A stretch of 17,123 nt of DNA. It comes from Lachnoclostridium phytofermentans (GTDB lineage Bacteria > Bacillota > Clostridia > Lachnospirales > Lachnospiraceae). Both the position numbers and the translations under genes were made by a program. Shown here one piece after another: positions 1-7,240 of the stretch (positions within the stretch are counted from its first letter, which is position 1; every line of letters starts with the position of its first letter). The DNA is taken from the NCBI GenBank assembly GCA_003526525.1, contig DPVV01000527.1, positions 1-17,123 of the forward strand, in the 5' to 3' direction. The notes under the pieces were generated by a model. That model saw only the letters and a list, made by a program, of their open reading frames with translations, did not search any database and was not told where the DNA came from.

Positions 1-14
1 CGCTCTTCCGATCT
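1..14. other. Illumina adapter remnant at contig end
   Basis: The first 14 bases, CGCTCTTCCGATCT, are identical to the 3' tail of the standard Illumina TruSeq read-1 adapter. They lie inside the reading frame of the ABC ATPase and would add the residues R-S-E-E after A-D-R, where this family normally continues into the second half of its first ATPase domain. I read them as untrimmed adapter at a contig end; native sequence then begins at about position 15. Confidence 0.9.
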
Positions 15-659
15 ACGATCTGCTACTCGTTTAATCTCATCTAATTTATGTGTTATTAAGATAATTGTTTTTCCAGCATCTCTAAGTCCTTTAATTATTT
101 TTAGAAGGGAATCAATCTCTTGTGGGGTTAGTACAGCGGTAGGTTCATCGAAGATTAAGATTTCTGCTTCTCTGTAAAGCATCTTTAAAATTTCAACGCG
201 CTGTTGAATCGAAACTGGAACTTCTTCAATTTTTTTTAGCGGATTCACTTCTAATTCATATTTCTCTGATAAACCCTTGATTGCCTGATTGGCTTTTTTC
301 ATATCAACGTAAGGTAAGATACCAAACAATCTTTTTGTCTTTTCCAAACCAAGCACAATATTTTCCGTAATCGTATAATTTTGTACTAACTTAAAATGCT
401 GATGTACCATTCCAATATTAAGTTTTGTTGCATAACTTGGGGAGGATATTACTTCTTTTTTCCCTCGAATCCATATCTCACCCTCATCTGGTTCGTACAT
501 TCCAAAAAGCATACTCATGATTGTTGACTTTCCGGCACCGTTCTCTCCTAAGATGGCAAATATTTCACCCTTTTTTATCTGAAGAGTCACATCATCATTT
601 GCTACAATACCAGGAAACCTTTTTGTAATATGCTTCATTTCAACTATATAATCTGGCAT
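15..659 (-). CDS. Nucleoside/simple-sugar ABC importer, ATP-binding subunit (NupO/YufO-like), 3' truncated
   Basis: This is the ATPase that powers import by the Bmp-type lipoprotein encoded just upstream. About 215 native residues are present, from ATG at 659 to the adapter junction. Visible motifs are Walker A GENGAGKST (38-46), Q-loop Q87, the family-type signature VSIQQRVEIL (149-158) in place of LSGGQ, Walker B ILIFDE (167-172) and H-loop H204. Members of this family (B. subtilis NupO, RbsA/MglA type) are about 500 residues with two fused ATPase domains, so only the first half is here. The start is supported by GAGGAT just before ATG. It lies 260 bp after the Bmp gene on the same strand, separated by a hairpin. 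The two permease genes expected next (NupP/NupQ type) would lie beyond the contig end. Nucleoside specificity is inferred from the neighbours; a simple sugar is the alternative. Confidence 0.9.
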
Positions 660-820
660 CCTTATCCTCATTTCTACGTTACATTTTGCGATTTCTAGTT
701 TGTGGTTGCAGCATCTTAAAATACCTGCTGTATGAAATATTACATATTCCCACTTATCTAATCTAATAACAAATGCAGAGGCTGCTGCAAATTTCATCTA
801 CTTCATTAAGAAAAGCTAGT

Positions 821-860
821 AAATACTCTTTTGAATAATATTCGCCTCAAAAGAGTATTT
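821..860 (-). terminator. Intercistronic hairpin between Bmp and ATPase genes
   Basis: There is a perfect 14-bp inverted repeat (821-834 with 847-860) and a 12-nt loop. On the minus strand the descending arm is followed by a broken T-rich stretch (ACTAGCTTTTC) rather than a clean U run. It sits about 60 bp after the Bmp stop codon and about 160 bp before the ATPase start. Binding-protein genes often exceed their ABC subunits in expression because of such a stem-loop, acting as partial terminator or 3' mRNA stabiliser. That role is inference. The rest of the 260-bp gap shows only minor 5-bp stems. Confidence 0.6.
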
Positions 861-919
861 CTACCTAAGTCACTTATTGAACAAAACTATTGCGTCAGCC
901 TCGTGATTCATGTGTTTTT

Positions 920-2125
920 CTATTTATCTAAACCTGGAAAACTATCAGACTTAATTCCGTTAAAATTCGCTGCTGGAACAATGGTACCATTCTTTACTAA
1001 TTCATATGCAGCTTCAAGTTTTTCGATTGTTTCAGCACTCATTTGCTGTCTTCCTTCGGTTGCAACAAAACCGGTAGAATCTGTATCAGCTTTTAATAAT
1101 GCATTCTGTCCAGTAAATGTTCCATCAACAACAGCATTTAACTGCTTCTCAACGTTCTTAGACATTACCTTTAAAGCAGAGGTTAAGATAATATTATTAC
1201 TTCCGTTTACACCATCATCGTACTGGTCAACGTCGCAACCGATTGCTTTTACATTAGTAGCTTCCTTAATTGCTGTAAATACACCGTTTCCAGAACCACC
1301 AGCTGATACGAAGATTACGTCAACACCTTCTTTAATTAAGGCATTTGCTACAACCTTACCAGTTGCTTCATCAGAGAAACTACCAACATAGTTACCACCA
1401 ACATTAGCACCAGTTACATCGGTTCCTGCGTATGAAGGTAGTTGAATTAATGTAACACCAGTATCATATTTCTTATTCGCGTAATTTACACCACTTTCAA
1501 AACCAAACTGATAATTTACGTTGGATGGATAAGCGATTCCACTAACTAGAGCTACTTTTTTTGTCTTTGACTCTAATGCAGCTGCCATACCTGCGAAAAA
1601 GCCGCTTTCCTGCTCTGCAAACTGCATCGCATAGATGTTTTCAACAGTTATTTCATTACCTTCAGCATCAATTGGATATGCATCCACTAAGATAAAATCA
1701 ACATTTGGGTTATCTTGTGCAAGAGTACCGATACCTGCAAACTGGAAACCACAACATACAATAACATCATAATCTGCTACGATATCAGCAACTGCCTGAA
1801 TTGCAGCTGTTGTATCTCCGGTTGGTTCTTTGACAGGAGTTACTGTTGCATCTGGATGATTTTTAATAAAATTTAAGATACCAGTGTAATTATCCTGATT
1901 AAAATTACCATCATCAACACCAGATGGGCTACTAACGATTGCAATTTTAAGTGCCTCTTTTTTACCTTCGTTGTTACCTTTATTTTCTCCCTCTGAAGAA
2001 GGAACTTCTGTTACAGTCGCACCGCTAGGTGGATTACCATTATTTTCATTCGCTTTTTTCCCACATCCTGTAAATACAGTTGCAAGCATTGTAACACCTA
2101 AAATCACTGCTGCTAATTTTCTCAT
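920..2125 (-). CDS. Bmp-family (PnrA/NupN-like) substrate-binding lipoprotein, probable purine nucleoside receptor
   Basis: This is an extracellular receptor of an ABC importer, anchored to the membrane by lipid. From ATG at 2125 it has 401 residues: a lipoprotein signal peptide with lipobox VFTGC and Cys21, a low-complexity N/E/G/S linker (about 22-57), then a Bmp domain (about 58 to the end) starting IAIVSS with the expected alternation of hydrophobic strands and helices. Family members such as Treponema PnrA and B. subtilis NupN bind purine nucleosides. An ATG 24 bases further upstream is in frame, but GGAGG at 2133-2137 lies 7 nt before the ATG at 2125, which decides the start. The gene follows mtnA by 197 bp, with its own promoter candidate in that gap, and precedes the matching ATPase. 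Binding of an MTA-like or 5'-deoxy nucleoside is possible; an autoinducer or simple sugar is less likely. Confidence 0.9.
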   Translation of the reverse strand: MRKLAAVILGVTMLATVFTGCGKKANENNGNPPSGATVTEVPSSEGENKGNNEGKKEALKIAIVSSPSGVDDGNFNQDNYTGILNFIKNHPDATVTPVKEPTGDTTAAIQAVADIVADYDVIVCCGFQFAGIGTLAQDNPNVDFILVDAYPIDAEGNEITVENIYAMQFAEQESGFFAGMAAALESKTKKVALVSGIAYPSNVNYQFGFESGVNYANKKYDTGVTLIQLPSYAGTDVTGANVGGNYVGSFSDEATGKVVANALIKEGVDVIFVSAGGSGNGVFTAIKEATNVKAIGCDVDQYDDGVNGSNNIILTSALKVMSKNVEKQLNAVVDGTFTGQNALLKADTDSTGFVATEGRQQMSAETIEKLEAAYELVKNGTIVPAANFNGIKSDSFPGLDK

Positions 2126-2161
2126 GTTATTTCCTCCATTCATTCGCACGTCTCTTTACTT

Positions 2162-2205
2162 AGTAAAATTACCAATTATAATCATCCAGTAAAATTACCC
2201 AATTA
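2162..2205. repeat. Two direct repeats over the Bmp promoter (operator candidate)
   Basis: AGTAAAATTACCAATTA (2162-2178) recurs as AGTAAAATTACCCAATTA (2188-2205), differing by one inserted C, 26 bp apart. One copy covers the -35 box and the other starts within the -10 box and runs over the expected transcription start. This layout suits a repressor binding a tandem site. The protein is unknown; the DeoR-family regulator of the cluster is an obvious candidate but this is inference. Confidence 0.55.
2175..2202 (-). promoter_or_regulatory. Candidate sigma-A promoter upstream of Bmp gene
   Basis: On the minus strand a TTGGGT box (2197-2202) and a perfect TATAAT box (2175-2180) are separated by 16 bp. 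This lies about 50 bp before the Bmp start codon. It would let the importer be transcribed independently of, or more strongly than, the enzyme genes upstream. The 17-18 bp direct repeats at 2162-2205 overlap both boxes. Confidence 0.55.
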
Positions 2206-2322
2206 AAGTTTGTACCTGTTTTCCTAGACACATTCATTTCGATAAATAATTGATATCATCTTTTTTATCATTATTATCTTTTTTGAGATGTAATGCGTCC
2301 TTTATAAAATAACCATTTCGGA

Positions 2323-3387
2323 TTATTTTTTAATTTTGTCTTGTGCCTTTTGAACCGCTTCTTTTAAACTTACTTCAAAAGGTGCTTTACATACGCCATG
2401 TTCTGTAATAATTGCTGTGATTAAATTATGATCGGTTACATCAAAAGCTGGATTATAGCATTTCACATCGCTTGGAGCCATCGGTTTTTCATACCACTTA
2501 GATTTGATTTCATCCTCAGAACGAAGCTCAATTTCAATATCATCTCCGGTTTTACAATTTAAATCTATAGTAGAGGTAGGGCACATAACGTAAAATGGTA
2601 TTCCATAATGCTTCGCTAAGATTGCAACGCCACTAGTACCAATTTTATTCGCTGTATCACCATTCTCCGCTACACGGTCACATCCAACGAAACATGCGTT
2701 GATAAAACCATTTTTCATCACAATACTAGCCATGTTGTCACAGATTAAAGTAACATCGATTCCTGCTTCGTGAAGTTCAAAAGCGGTCAATCTTGCACCT
2801 TGTAATAATGGTCTTGTTTCATCTGCAAATACTTTAAAGCTCATTCCACGCTCTTTTCCAAGAATCAATGGTCCAAGAGCGGTACCATACTGACTTGTAG
2901 CAAGCGGTCCTGCATTACAATGAGTTAGAATTCCATCACCATCTTTTAAAAACTCTAATCCATATTCAGAGATTGCTTTACAGATCTTTATATCTTCTTC
3001 TTTGATTGCAATGCATTCTGCTTTTAATAAAGAAATTATTTCTACAATGCTCTTATCTTTTGCATCAAGTACGACCTTTTCCATTCGTTTTAAAGCCCAA
3101 CTAAGGTTTACTGCAGTTGGTCTTGAAGAATCAAGATAGTCTTTATATTCACGGAATTTTAACAGGAATGCATCATATTCTGTCTCTTCTATTGTTTGAG
3201 CAAGACAGTATATCGAGAATCCCGCACAAATTCCTATGGCAGGAGCCCCTCTTACCTTTAATGCAAAGATCGCATCATACATCTGACGAGGTGTCGATAA
3301 GGTAAGATATTCAATTGCATTCGGAAGTTTTGTCTGATCTATTATTACGACGGTCTTACCATCTGGACTTAATGTTACATTTTCCAT
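2323..3387 (-). CDS. mtnA: S-methyl-5-thioribose-1-phosphate isomerase family (MtnA); aldose-1-phosphate to ketose-1-phosphate isomerase
   Basis: MtnA converts 5-methylthioribose-1-phosphate to the ribulose-1-phosphate form, and homologues also take 5-deoxyribose-1-phosphate. The 354-residue length matches the family. Diagnostic segments are RGAPAIG (46-52), SRPTAVNL (88-95), HCNAGPLAT with the catalytic Cys157, DETRP (189-193), and VGCDRV with the catalytic Asp237, followed by GDTANKIGT (243-251). The start at 3387 has AGAGG five bases upstream. It lies 40 bp after the nucleoside phosphorylase gene on the same strand; a small GGCGT/ACGCC hairpin (3403-3415) sits in that gap. No mtnK, mtnB, mtnW/X or mtnD is visible, so the classical methionine salvage pathway is not encoded here. 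With a phosphorylase before it and an aldolase in the same operon, its job is probably the middle step of a DHAP-type shunt. eIF2B-like non-enzymatic paralogues are excluded by the intact catalytic residues. Confidence 0.93.
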   Translation of the reverse strand: MENVTLSPDGKTVVIIDQTKLPNAIEYLTLSTPRQMYDAIFALKVRGAPAIGICAGFSIYCLAQTIEETEYDAFLLKFREYKDYLDSSRPTAVNLSWALKRMEKVVLDAKDKSIVEIISLLKAECIAIKEEDIKICKAISEYGLEFLKDGDGILTHCNAGPLATSQYGTALGPLILGKERGMSFKVFADETRPLLQGARLTAFELHEAGIDVTLICDNMASIVMKNGFINACFVGCDRVAENGDTANKIGTSGVAILAKHYGIPFYVMCPTSTIDLNCKTGDDIEIELRSEDEIKSKWYEKPMAPSDVKCYNPAFDVTDHNLITAIITEHGVCKAPFEVSLKEAVQKAQDKIKK

Positions 3388-3427
3388 TTTAGCCTCTCTT
3401 CCGGCGTTTTACGCCATTTTACTTAAT

Positions 3428-4288
3428 TTATTTGGAATCTATTACATCCGCAATATTTCGAATGGATGTTGTAATTAATTGCTTAAATAGGGGTGCTACG
3501 CGGTCTGCTGTCTCTTGAACTTCTATATGGCTTAATGGTTCCTCTGTCATTCCACAACCAAGATTTGATATACAAGAAATTCCACAAATCTTCATTCCCA
3601 TATGATTTGCTGCTATTGCTTCACATGCCGTACTCATACCGACTGCATCTGCACCAAGAAGTCTACACATCTTAACCTCAGTAGGCGTTTCAAAGTTTGG
3701 ACCACTTAGTTGTATATAGACACCTTCTTGTAACTCCATACCGTTTTCTTTCGCACTAGTTCGGATGACCTCGCGAAGATCTTTATCATATACTTCACTC
3801 ATATCACAGAAACGTAACCCAAGTTCATCAATGTTTGGTCCTATGAGTGGAGAAGGTACAAAATTACTAATTTGATCGGTTATTAACATAAAGTCACCGG
3901 CTTTGAAATTAAAGTTTACTCCTCCTGCCGCATTGGTAAGGAATAAGACCTTAGCTCCCATCATCTTCATAAGTCTGGTTGGTAATACGACATCTTCCAT
4001 CTCGTATCCCTCATAGAAATGAACTCTTCCCTGCATAATAACAACTGGTACTTCTTCCACATATCCAAATACAAAACGCCCTTTATGTCCAGCTACCGTA
4101 GATACAGGAAATCCTTCAATTTCATTATAATCAAGAGTTGCCTCCACCTTGATCTGATCTGCATAATCACCTAGTCCAGAGCCTAAGACAAGTGCAACGA
4201 GTGGTTTGAAATTAATTTTCCTCTGAAAGCTCTCATAACATTTTAATAATCGTTCATAAGCAGAATAGTTCATCCTATTTTCATTCAT
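3428..4288 (-). CDS. punA: Purine nucleoside phosphorylase, trimeric (PNP/MTAP superfamily), 6-oxopurine type
   Basis: This cytosolic enzyme cleaves purine nucleosides with phosphate to the free base and ribose-1-phosphate. From ATG at 4288 it has 286 residues. Visible motifs: phosphate loop GSGLG (36-40), QGRVHFYEG (86-94) carrying the Arg/His/Tyr of the phosphate and ribose site, TNAAGG (118-123), GPNFETPTE with base-site Glu200, VGMST (216-220), and GISCISN ending in Asn242. The Glu/Asn pair is that of inosine/guanosine phosphorylases; methylthioadenosine phosphorylases carry Asp residues in place of the Asn. Yet it is packed with mtnA and an aldolase, which suggests the sugar phosphate is isomerised and split rather than sent to the pentose pathway. 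The start is uncertain: in-frame GTG 4309 and ATGs 4300, 4288 and 4273 are possible, none with a strong Shine-Dalgarno. The gap of about 90 bp to the aldolase holds only two tiny hairpins. Confidence 0.92.
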   Translation of the reverse strand: MNENRMNYSAYERLLKCYESFQRKINFKPLVALVLGSGLGDYADQIKVEATLDYNEIEGFPVSTVAGHKGRFVFGYVEEVPVVIMQGRVHFYEGYEMEDVVLPTRLMKMMGAKVLFLTNAAGGVNFNFKAGDFMLITDQISNFVPSPLIGPNIDELGLRFCDMSEVYDKDLREVIRTSAKENGMELQEGVYIQLSGPNFETPTEVKMCRLLGADAVGMSTACEAIAANHMGMKICGISCISNLGCGMTEEPLSHIEVQETADRVAPLFKQLITTSIRNIADVIDSK

Positions 4289-4375
4289 AATAATACCCAT
4301 GCTTACCACAGTATTTTGTGGCCTGTTTTTAACAGTTGCATTATCCTTTCGTTATAATAAAATGAATTTGAATTT

Positions 4376-4987
4376 TTACCATTGATCTTCCGTTAATACT
4401 ACCGGAGTTCCTACAGTTAAAGCCATATGATAAATTTTTGCAGCATCTTCTACATAGATACTGTTGATGTATGCTTGTCCTAATGTTTCTCCAACTGCAA
4501 CCACACCGTGATTTGCCATCAAACATGCATTTTTTCTTTCCAAGATAGGTACTGCGTTTGCGCCAACATCACTACTTCCCTGTTTTGCATAAGGACTCAC
4601 TTCAATACTTCCTTTTAGGAATGGTACCATCTCGATGAGTACAACTGGAATTTCTTTATGAAGAACTGCAAAGCTGGTAGCAAATGGGGAATGCGTATGC
4701 ACTACTGACTTCACATGCGGAAGATTTTTATAAATTTCCGCATGAAGTTTCCATTCAGAGGAAGGTTTTAGATGACCTTCTAGTACCGCACCATCCAAAG
4801 AAATGACAACAACATCATTTTCCTCCATGATAGTATAGTCATATCCACTTGGTGTAATTGCCATTGCATTTAAATCTTCTAGAAATACGCTTATATTACC
4901 ACTAGTACCTGCAACCATGCCTTCTTTCAATGCTCTTTTTGCAGTTAAAACTACTTCTTTTTTTAATTCTACTTTCCTATTTTCCAT
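4376..4987 (-). CDS. Class II aldolase (FucA/AraD-like), ketose-1-phosphate to DHAP plus aldehyde
   Basis: This is a zinc-dependent sugar-phosphate aldolase or epimerase of the aldolase II/adducin fold, 203 residues. The motifs align with E. coli L-fuculose-1-phosphate aldolase at a constant offset of five: catalytic acid Glu78 (PSSEW; Glu73 in FucA), zinc ligands His97 and His99 (VVHTHS; 92 and 94) and His160 (ANHG; 155). GTSGNIS (27-33) and TPSG (45-48) form the phosphate site. FucA-type aldolases cleave L-fuculose-, D-ribulose- and 5-deoxy-ketose-1-phosphates to DHAP plus lactaldehyde, glycolaldehyde or acetaldehyde; the DHAP-shunt Ald2 enzyme belongs to this family. Position before punA and mtnA indicates the ketose-1-phosphate made by MtnA as substrate. 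It lies 94 bp after the DeoR gene, with a promoter candidate between. The ribosome site is weak (GGATGA). MtnB dehydratase is a related fold, but retention of Glu78 and absence of other mtn genes favour an aldolase. Confidence 0.9.
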   Translation of the reverse strand: MENRKVELKKEVVLTAKRALKEGMVAGTSGNISVFLEDLNAMAITPSGYDYTIMEENDVVVISLDGAVLEGHLKPSSEWKLHAEIYKNLPHVKSVVHTHSPFATSFAVLHKEIPVVLIEMVPFLKGSIEVSPYAKQGSSDVGANAVPILERKNACLMANHGVVAVGETLGQAYINSIYVEDAAKIYHMALTVGTPVVLTEDQW

Positions 4988-5018
4988 TTATTCATCCATT
5001 CTGGCGATTTCATGCCTT

Positions 5019-5047
5019 TTTATAATGATCATGACATTCAACAAGAA
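5019..5047 (-). promoter_or_regulatory. Candidate promoter for aldolase-punA-mtnA
   Basis: On the minus strand TTCTTG (5042-5047) and TATAAA (5019-5024) are spaced by 17 bp, about 30 bp before the aldolase start. The spacer contains the 8-bp palindrome ATGATCAT (5025-5032), interleaved with TCATGA (5029-5034), a plausible small operator. The boxes are only moderate matches, so this could be a chance find in AT-rich DNA. Confidence 0.4.
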
Positions 5048-5081
5048 AAAACACGCATCGCGAACATTTCCTTATTACGAA

Positions 5082-5858
5082 TTATTTGGCTATCACAATC
5101 TCTTTTTTACGATTCAAAAGAGCTTCTTTTAGTTCTAACGATTTTCTATCGATGTCTTCATTTACAATCAGATAATCTACATCATCCAAATCACCAATTC
5201 GATAAATCGCATTACGACCAATTTTTGTAATATCCGCAACATAAAAACAGGTTTTAGCTTGTTTTATCATCTTACTACGAATGGTCGCTTCCTCTAAAGT
5301 ATAGTCTATCATTCCGGCTTCTACACTGATCCCAGCACTACTAATAAATACTTTATCCACATAATAGTGACTTAGTGCTTCTACAGTTACTGAACCACAA
5401 AATGACTTCGTACTATCCTTATATTCCCCTCCAAGTAAAATCAAACGAACATGTACTGCATCTTCTAGTTCTTTTGCAACAAGTAAAGAGTTCGTTACAA
5501 CGGAGATTTTTTTCTCAGAAGCTTTAATTTCCTTTGCGATATAACTTGCTGTTGTACTACAATCGAGTAGAACAGAATCGTAATCTTTTATAAAAGTGAG
5601 GCTCGCTTTCGCAATTTGCTCTTTTTCTTTTTGATAAATTTTACCTCTAACTTCAGTTGGTGTCTCATTACCATATCCTTCTCTAAGATATGCACCTCCA
5701 TGGACTCTTGAAATTACTCCCTGTTTTTCTAATTTCTCTAAGTCACGACGAATGGTTTCTTCTGTTACCTGAATTACCTTACTAAGTTCGCTTACAGAAG
5801 CAACTTTATTTTCTTGAAGTGTTTTAATGATATACTGTGTTCTTTCAATTGCTAACAT
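5082..5858 (-). CDS. DeoR-family transcriptional regulator
   Basis: This 258-residue protein is probably the repressor of the nucleoside cluster, released by a sugar-phosphate ligand. The N-terminal DeoR winged helix-turn-helix spans about 1-56, with the recognition helix around VTEETIRRDLEKLEKQG (31-47) and the family-typical wing RVHGGAY (51-57). The C-terminal DeoRC sensor domain shows the phosphosugar-binding LLDCSTTASYIA segment, VVTNS, LLGGEY and the ISSAGI / GRNAIYRIG blocks. DeoR relatives commonly respond to intermediates such as deoxyribose-5-phosphate or ketose-1-phosphates, so a product of punA/mtnA is a likely inducer (inference). The start is supported by the AGGGGTGG run just before the ATG. 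It follows the lipoprotein gene by 27 bp, suggesting cotranscription, and lies directly before the aldolase. Confidence 0.93.
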   Translation of the reverse strand: MLAIERTQYIIKTLQENKVASVSELSKVIQVTEETIRRDLEKLEKQGVISRVHGGAYLREGYGNETPTEVRGKIYQKEKEQIAKASLTFIKDYDSVLLDCSTTASYIAKEIKASEKKISVVTNSLLVAKELEDAVHVRLILLGGEYKDSTKSFCGSVTVEALSHYYVDKVFISSAGISVEAGMIDYTLEEATIRSKMIKQAKTCFYVADITKIGRNAIYRIGDLDDVDYLIVNEDIDRKSLELKEALLNRKKEIVIAK

Positions 5859-5885
5859 GCCCCACCCCTATGTGATTTCCAAGCG

Positions 5886-7148
5886 TTATTGAAAATCTTC
5901 TCCTGTTAAATAATGATAAAACGCTTTATTTACTACTCTATCTTCAGTTTTTACGGTTAAGTCGCCAGCGACTTCTTGTAATTTACTAACTACAGTATCT
6001 TTATCTTCAGGTAGATAGAACGTATGAAGAGAATACATACCATTTTCAATAACCAAATCACCAATGCTATTATAAATTTCTTTTGGCATATCTAACTTCT
6101 TTGTACTATAAAGTGGCTGCCACCAAGATCCGTAGATAAGGCCTTTTGCTTCTTCATTTCCTTCATATTTCTTTGCATACGCTTCAATGACTTCATTGAA
6201 ACGAGTCATATCTTCTTGATCTAAGAATTCTAATTGTAAATCATATTCCACTGCGTAAGTTAAATATAAATTGTCATTAAATTTTTTTACTTCATAAGTT
6301 GGTGTCGTTTCTGGAATAGGACCCCACTCTAATAAGTATTCATATATGGATACTTTTGGTTCTAATTGAACTTTTGCCACAATACCTTCTGAATTCAGTA
6401 AGCCGATTAACTGATGAGCATGTTTAATATCTGAATGTCCATATTGAAGTGTAAGTTCCGGCAAAAAGTTTGCATTATATGCTTCATTTTTTATATTAAA
6501 TCCAGTTACTATTTTATTTTGAACTGCCATTTTCCCAATCTCAGATAAGGAAGCATCATCAAACAAAAGAAAAGAATTCCACGCATTATCTAACTTAGCA
6601 TAAATATCTGGGTCATTGGAAGTTGCAAGATAATTTCTCGCATCACCATTACTAGTTGCAATTTTCATAAGTAAGGAATCTGCTATGTCCTTAGTAACAT
6701 TCTTATCTTTAGCTGCAATTTTACCTTCTTCATTTGTTAATATTCCTGTATCGAGAGCACATGCTAGGTAAGCACTATATTCTGCTACTATTCTATCCTT
6801 AATTCCATGGCTATTTAAGCTTTCCGTAACCTTCTTCTCTGGATAGCTTAATACCAATTCTTCAAAATTAGCAGCTTGCATTGCAGCTTTTACCGCTGAC
6901 AAATAAGTTAGTTCACCATCTACAGTTACGTCACTACCAAGTTTTTGTAATGCCTGATTAAACTCCGAGGCACCTACATTTTCATTCTCTAATTCAATAT
7001 CAAAGAATGTTTTTAAGTATGTTACCTCTGTGGTAGTATTATTTTTAGTGCTAACATTCTCAGTTTTTTGACAAGCAGCCATATTTCCTGCTAACATCAT
7101 TACTGCTAACGCAACCATTAATTTTTTTCTGTACTTCTTATTTATCAT
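5886..7148 (-). CDS. Lipoprotein of unknown function, first gene of nucleoside cluster
   Basis: I do not recognise this family. From the ATG at 7148 it has 420 residues with a basic N-terminus, a hydrophobic stretch and lipobox MAAC with Cys26, so it is probably a lipid-anchored extracellular protein. After an N/T-rich linker, two segments (about residues 40-100 and 110-170) carry the alternating small/hydrophobic pattern with YLSAVKAA and YLACALDTGIL, weakly reminiscent of S-layer-homology repeats. The C-terminal half is mixed alpha/beta with a WWQPLY motif. An upstream in-frame ATG (7169) has no ribosome site, while AAGGGATGAG precedes the ATG at 7148. A good promoter lies about 60 bp upstream and the DeoR gene follows after 27 bp, so it seems to be the leading gene of the operon. 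A cell-surface role in nucleoside capture is possible, but it may be unrelated to the downstream genes. Confidence 0.8.
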   Translation of the reverse strand: MINKKYRKKLMVALAVMMLAGNMAACQKTENVSTKNNTTTEVTYLKTFFDIELENENVGASEFNQALQKLGSDVTVDGELTYLSAVKAAMQAANFEELVLSYPEKKVTESLNSHGIKDRIVAEYSAYLACALDTGILTNEEGKIAAKDKNVTKDIADSLLMKIATSNGDARNYLATSNDPDIYAKLDNAWNSFLLFDDASLSEIGKMAVQNKIVTGFNIKNEAYNANFLPELTLQYGHSDIKHAHQLIGLLNSEGIVAKVQLEPKVSIYEYLLEWGPIPETTPTYEVKKFNDNLYLTYAVEYDLQLEFLDQEDMTRFNEVIEAYAKKYEGNEEAKGLIYGSWWQPLYSTKKLDMPKEIYNSIGDLVIENGMYSLHTFYLPEDKDTVVSKLQEVAGDLTVKTEDRVVNKAFYHYLTGEDFQ

Positions 7149-7178
7149 GTTGTACTCATCCCTTCGCATGTCAAATGT

Positions 7179-7199
7179 TTTACGTGAATTTGTTTACGT
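7179..7199. repeat. TTTACGT direct repeats at the transcription start (operator candidate)
   Basis: TTTACGT occurs at 7179-7185 and 7193-7199, 14 bp apart; the second is part of the palindrome TTACGTAA (7194-7201). They lie immediately downstream of the -10 box of the operon promoter, over the expected start site, where a bound repressor would block transcription. The adjacent DeoR-family regulator is the natural candidate; this is inference. Confidence 0.5.
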
Positions 7200-7204
7200 A
7201 ATTA

Positions 7205-7233
7205 AATATACTGTAAATAAAAGAAATGGTCAA
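7205..7233 (-). promoter_or_regulatory. Sigma-A promoter of the nucleoside cluster
   Basis: On the minus strand TTGACC (7228-7233) and TATATT (7205-7210) are separated by exactly 17 bp, close to the housekeeping consensus. The predicted start lies about 50 bp before the lipoprotein ATG. No comparable terminator interrupts the genes that follow down to the Bmp stop, so this may drive the whole operon, with internal promoters adding to it. Confidence 0.75.
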
Positions 7234-7240
7234 TGAATTA

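Noticed and set aside
831..1391. 186-codon plus-strand ORF opposite the Bmp gene
   Set aside because: It lies antisense to the Bmp coding region, has no ribosome site and no recognisable domain, and exists because the Bmp codons leave the reverse frame open.
2250..2286. Repeated ATCATCTTTTTT-like stretches after mtnA
   Set aside because: Low-complexity AT-rich sequence with imperfect copies; no clear unit or symmetry.
2126..2322. Possible purine riboswitch before the Bmp gene
   Set aside because: None of the conserved purine-aptamer loop elements could be found in this AT-rich leader; direct repeats and a promoter explain it better.
4306..4335. Two small hairpins (CCACA/TGTGG and CTGTT/AACAG) before the phosphorylase gene
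   Set aside because: Stems of 5 bp without a T tract on the minus strand are too weak to call a terminator or processing site.
4341..4526. 61-codon minus-strand ORF at the end of the aldolase gene
   Set aside because: It overlaps the aldolase in another frame, with low-complexity basic sequence and no start signal.
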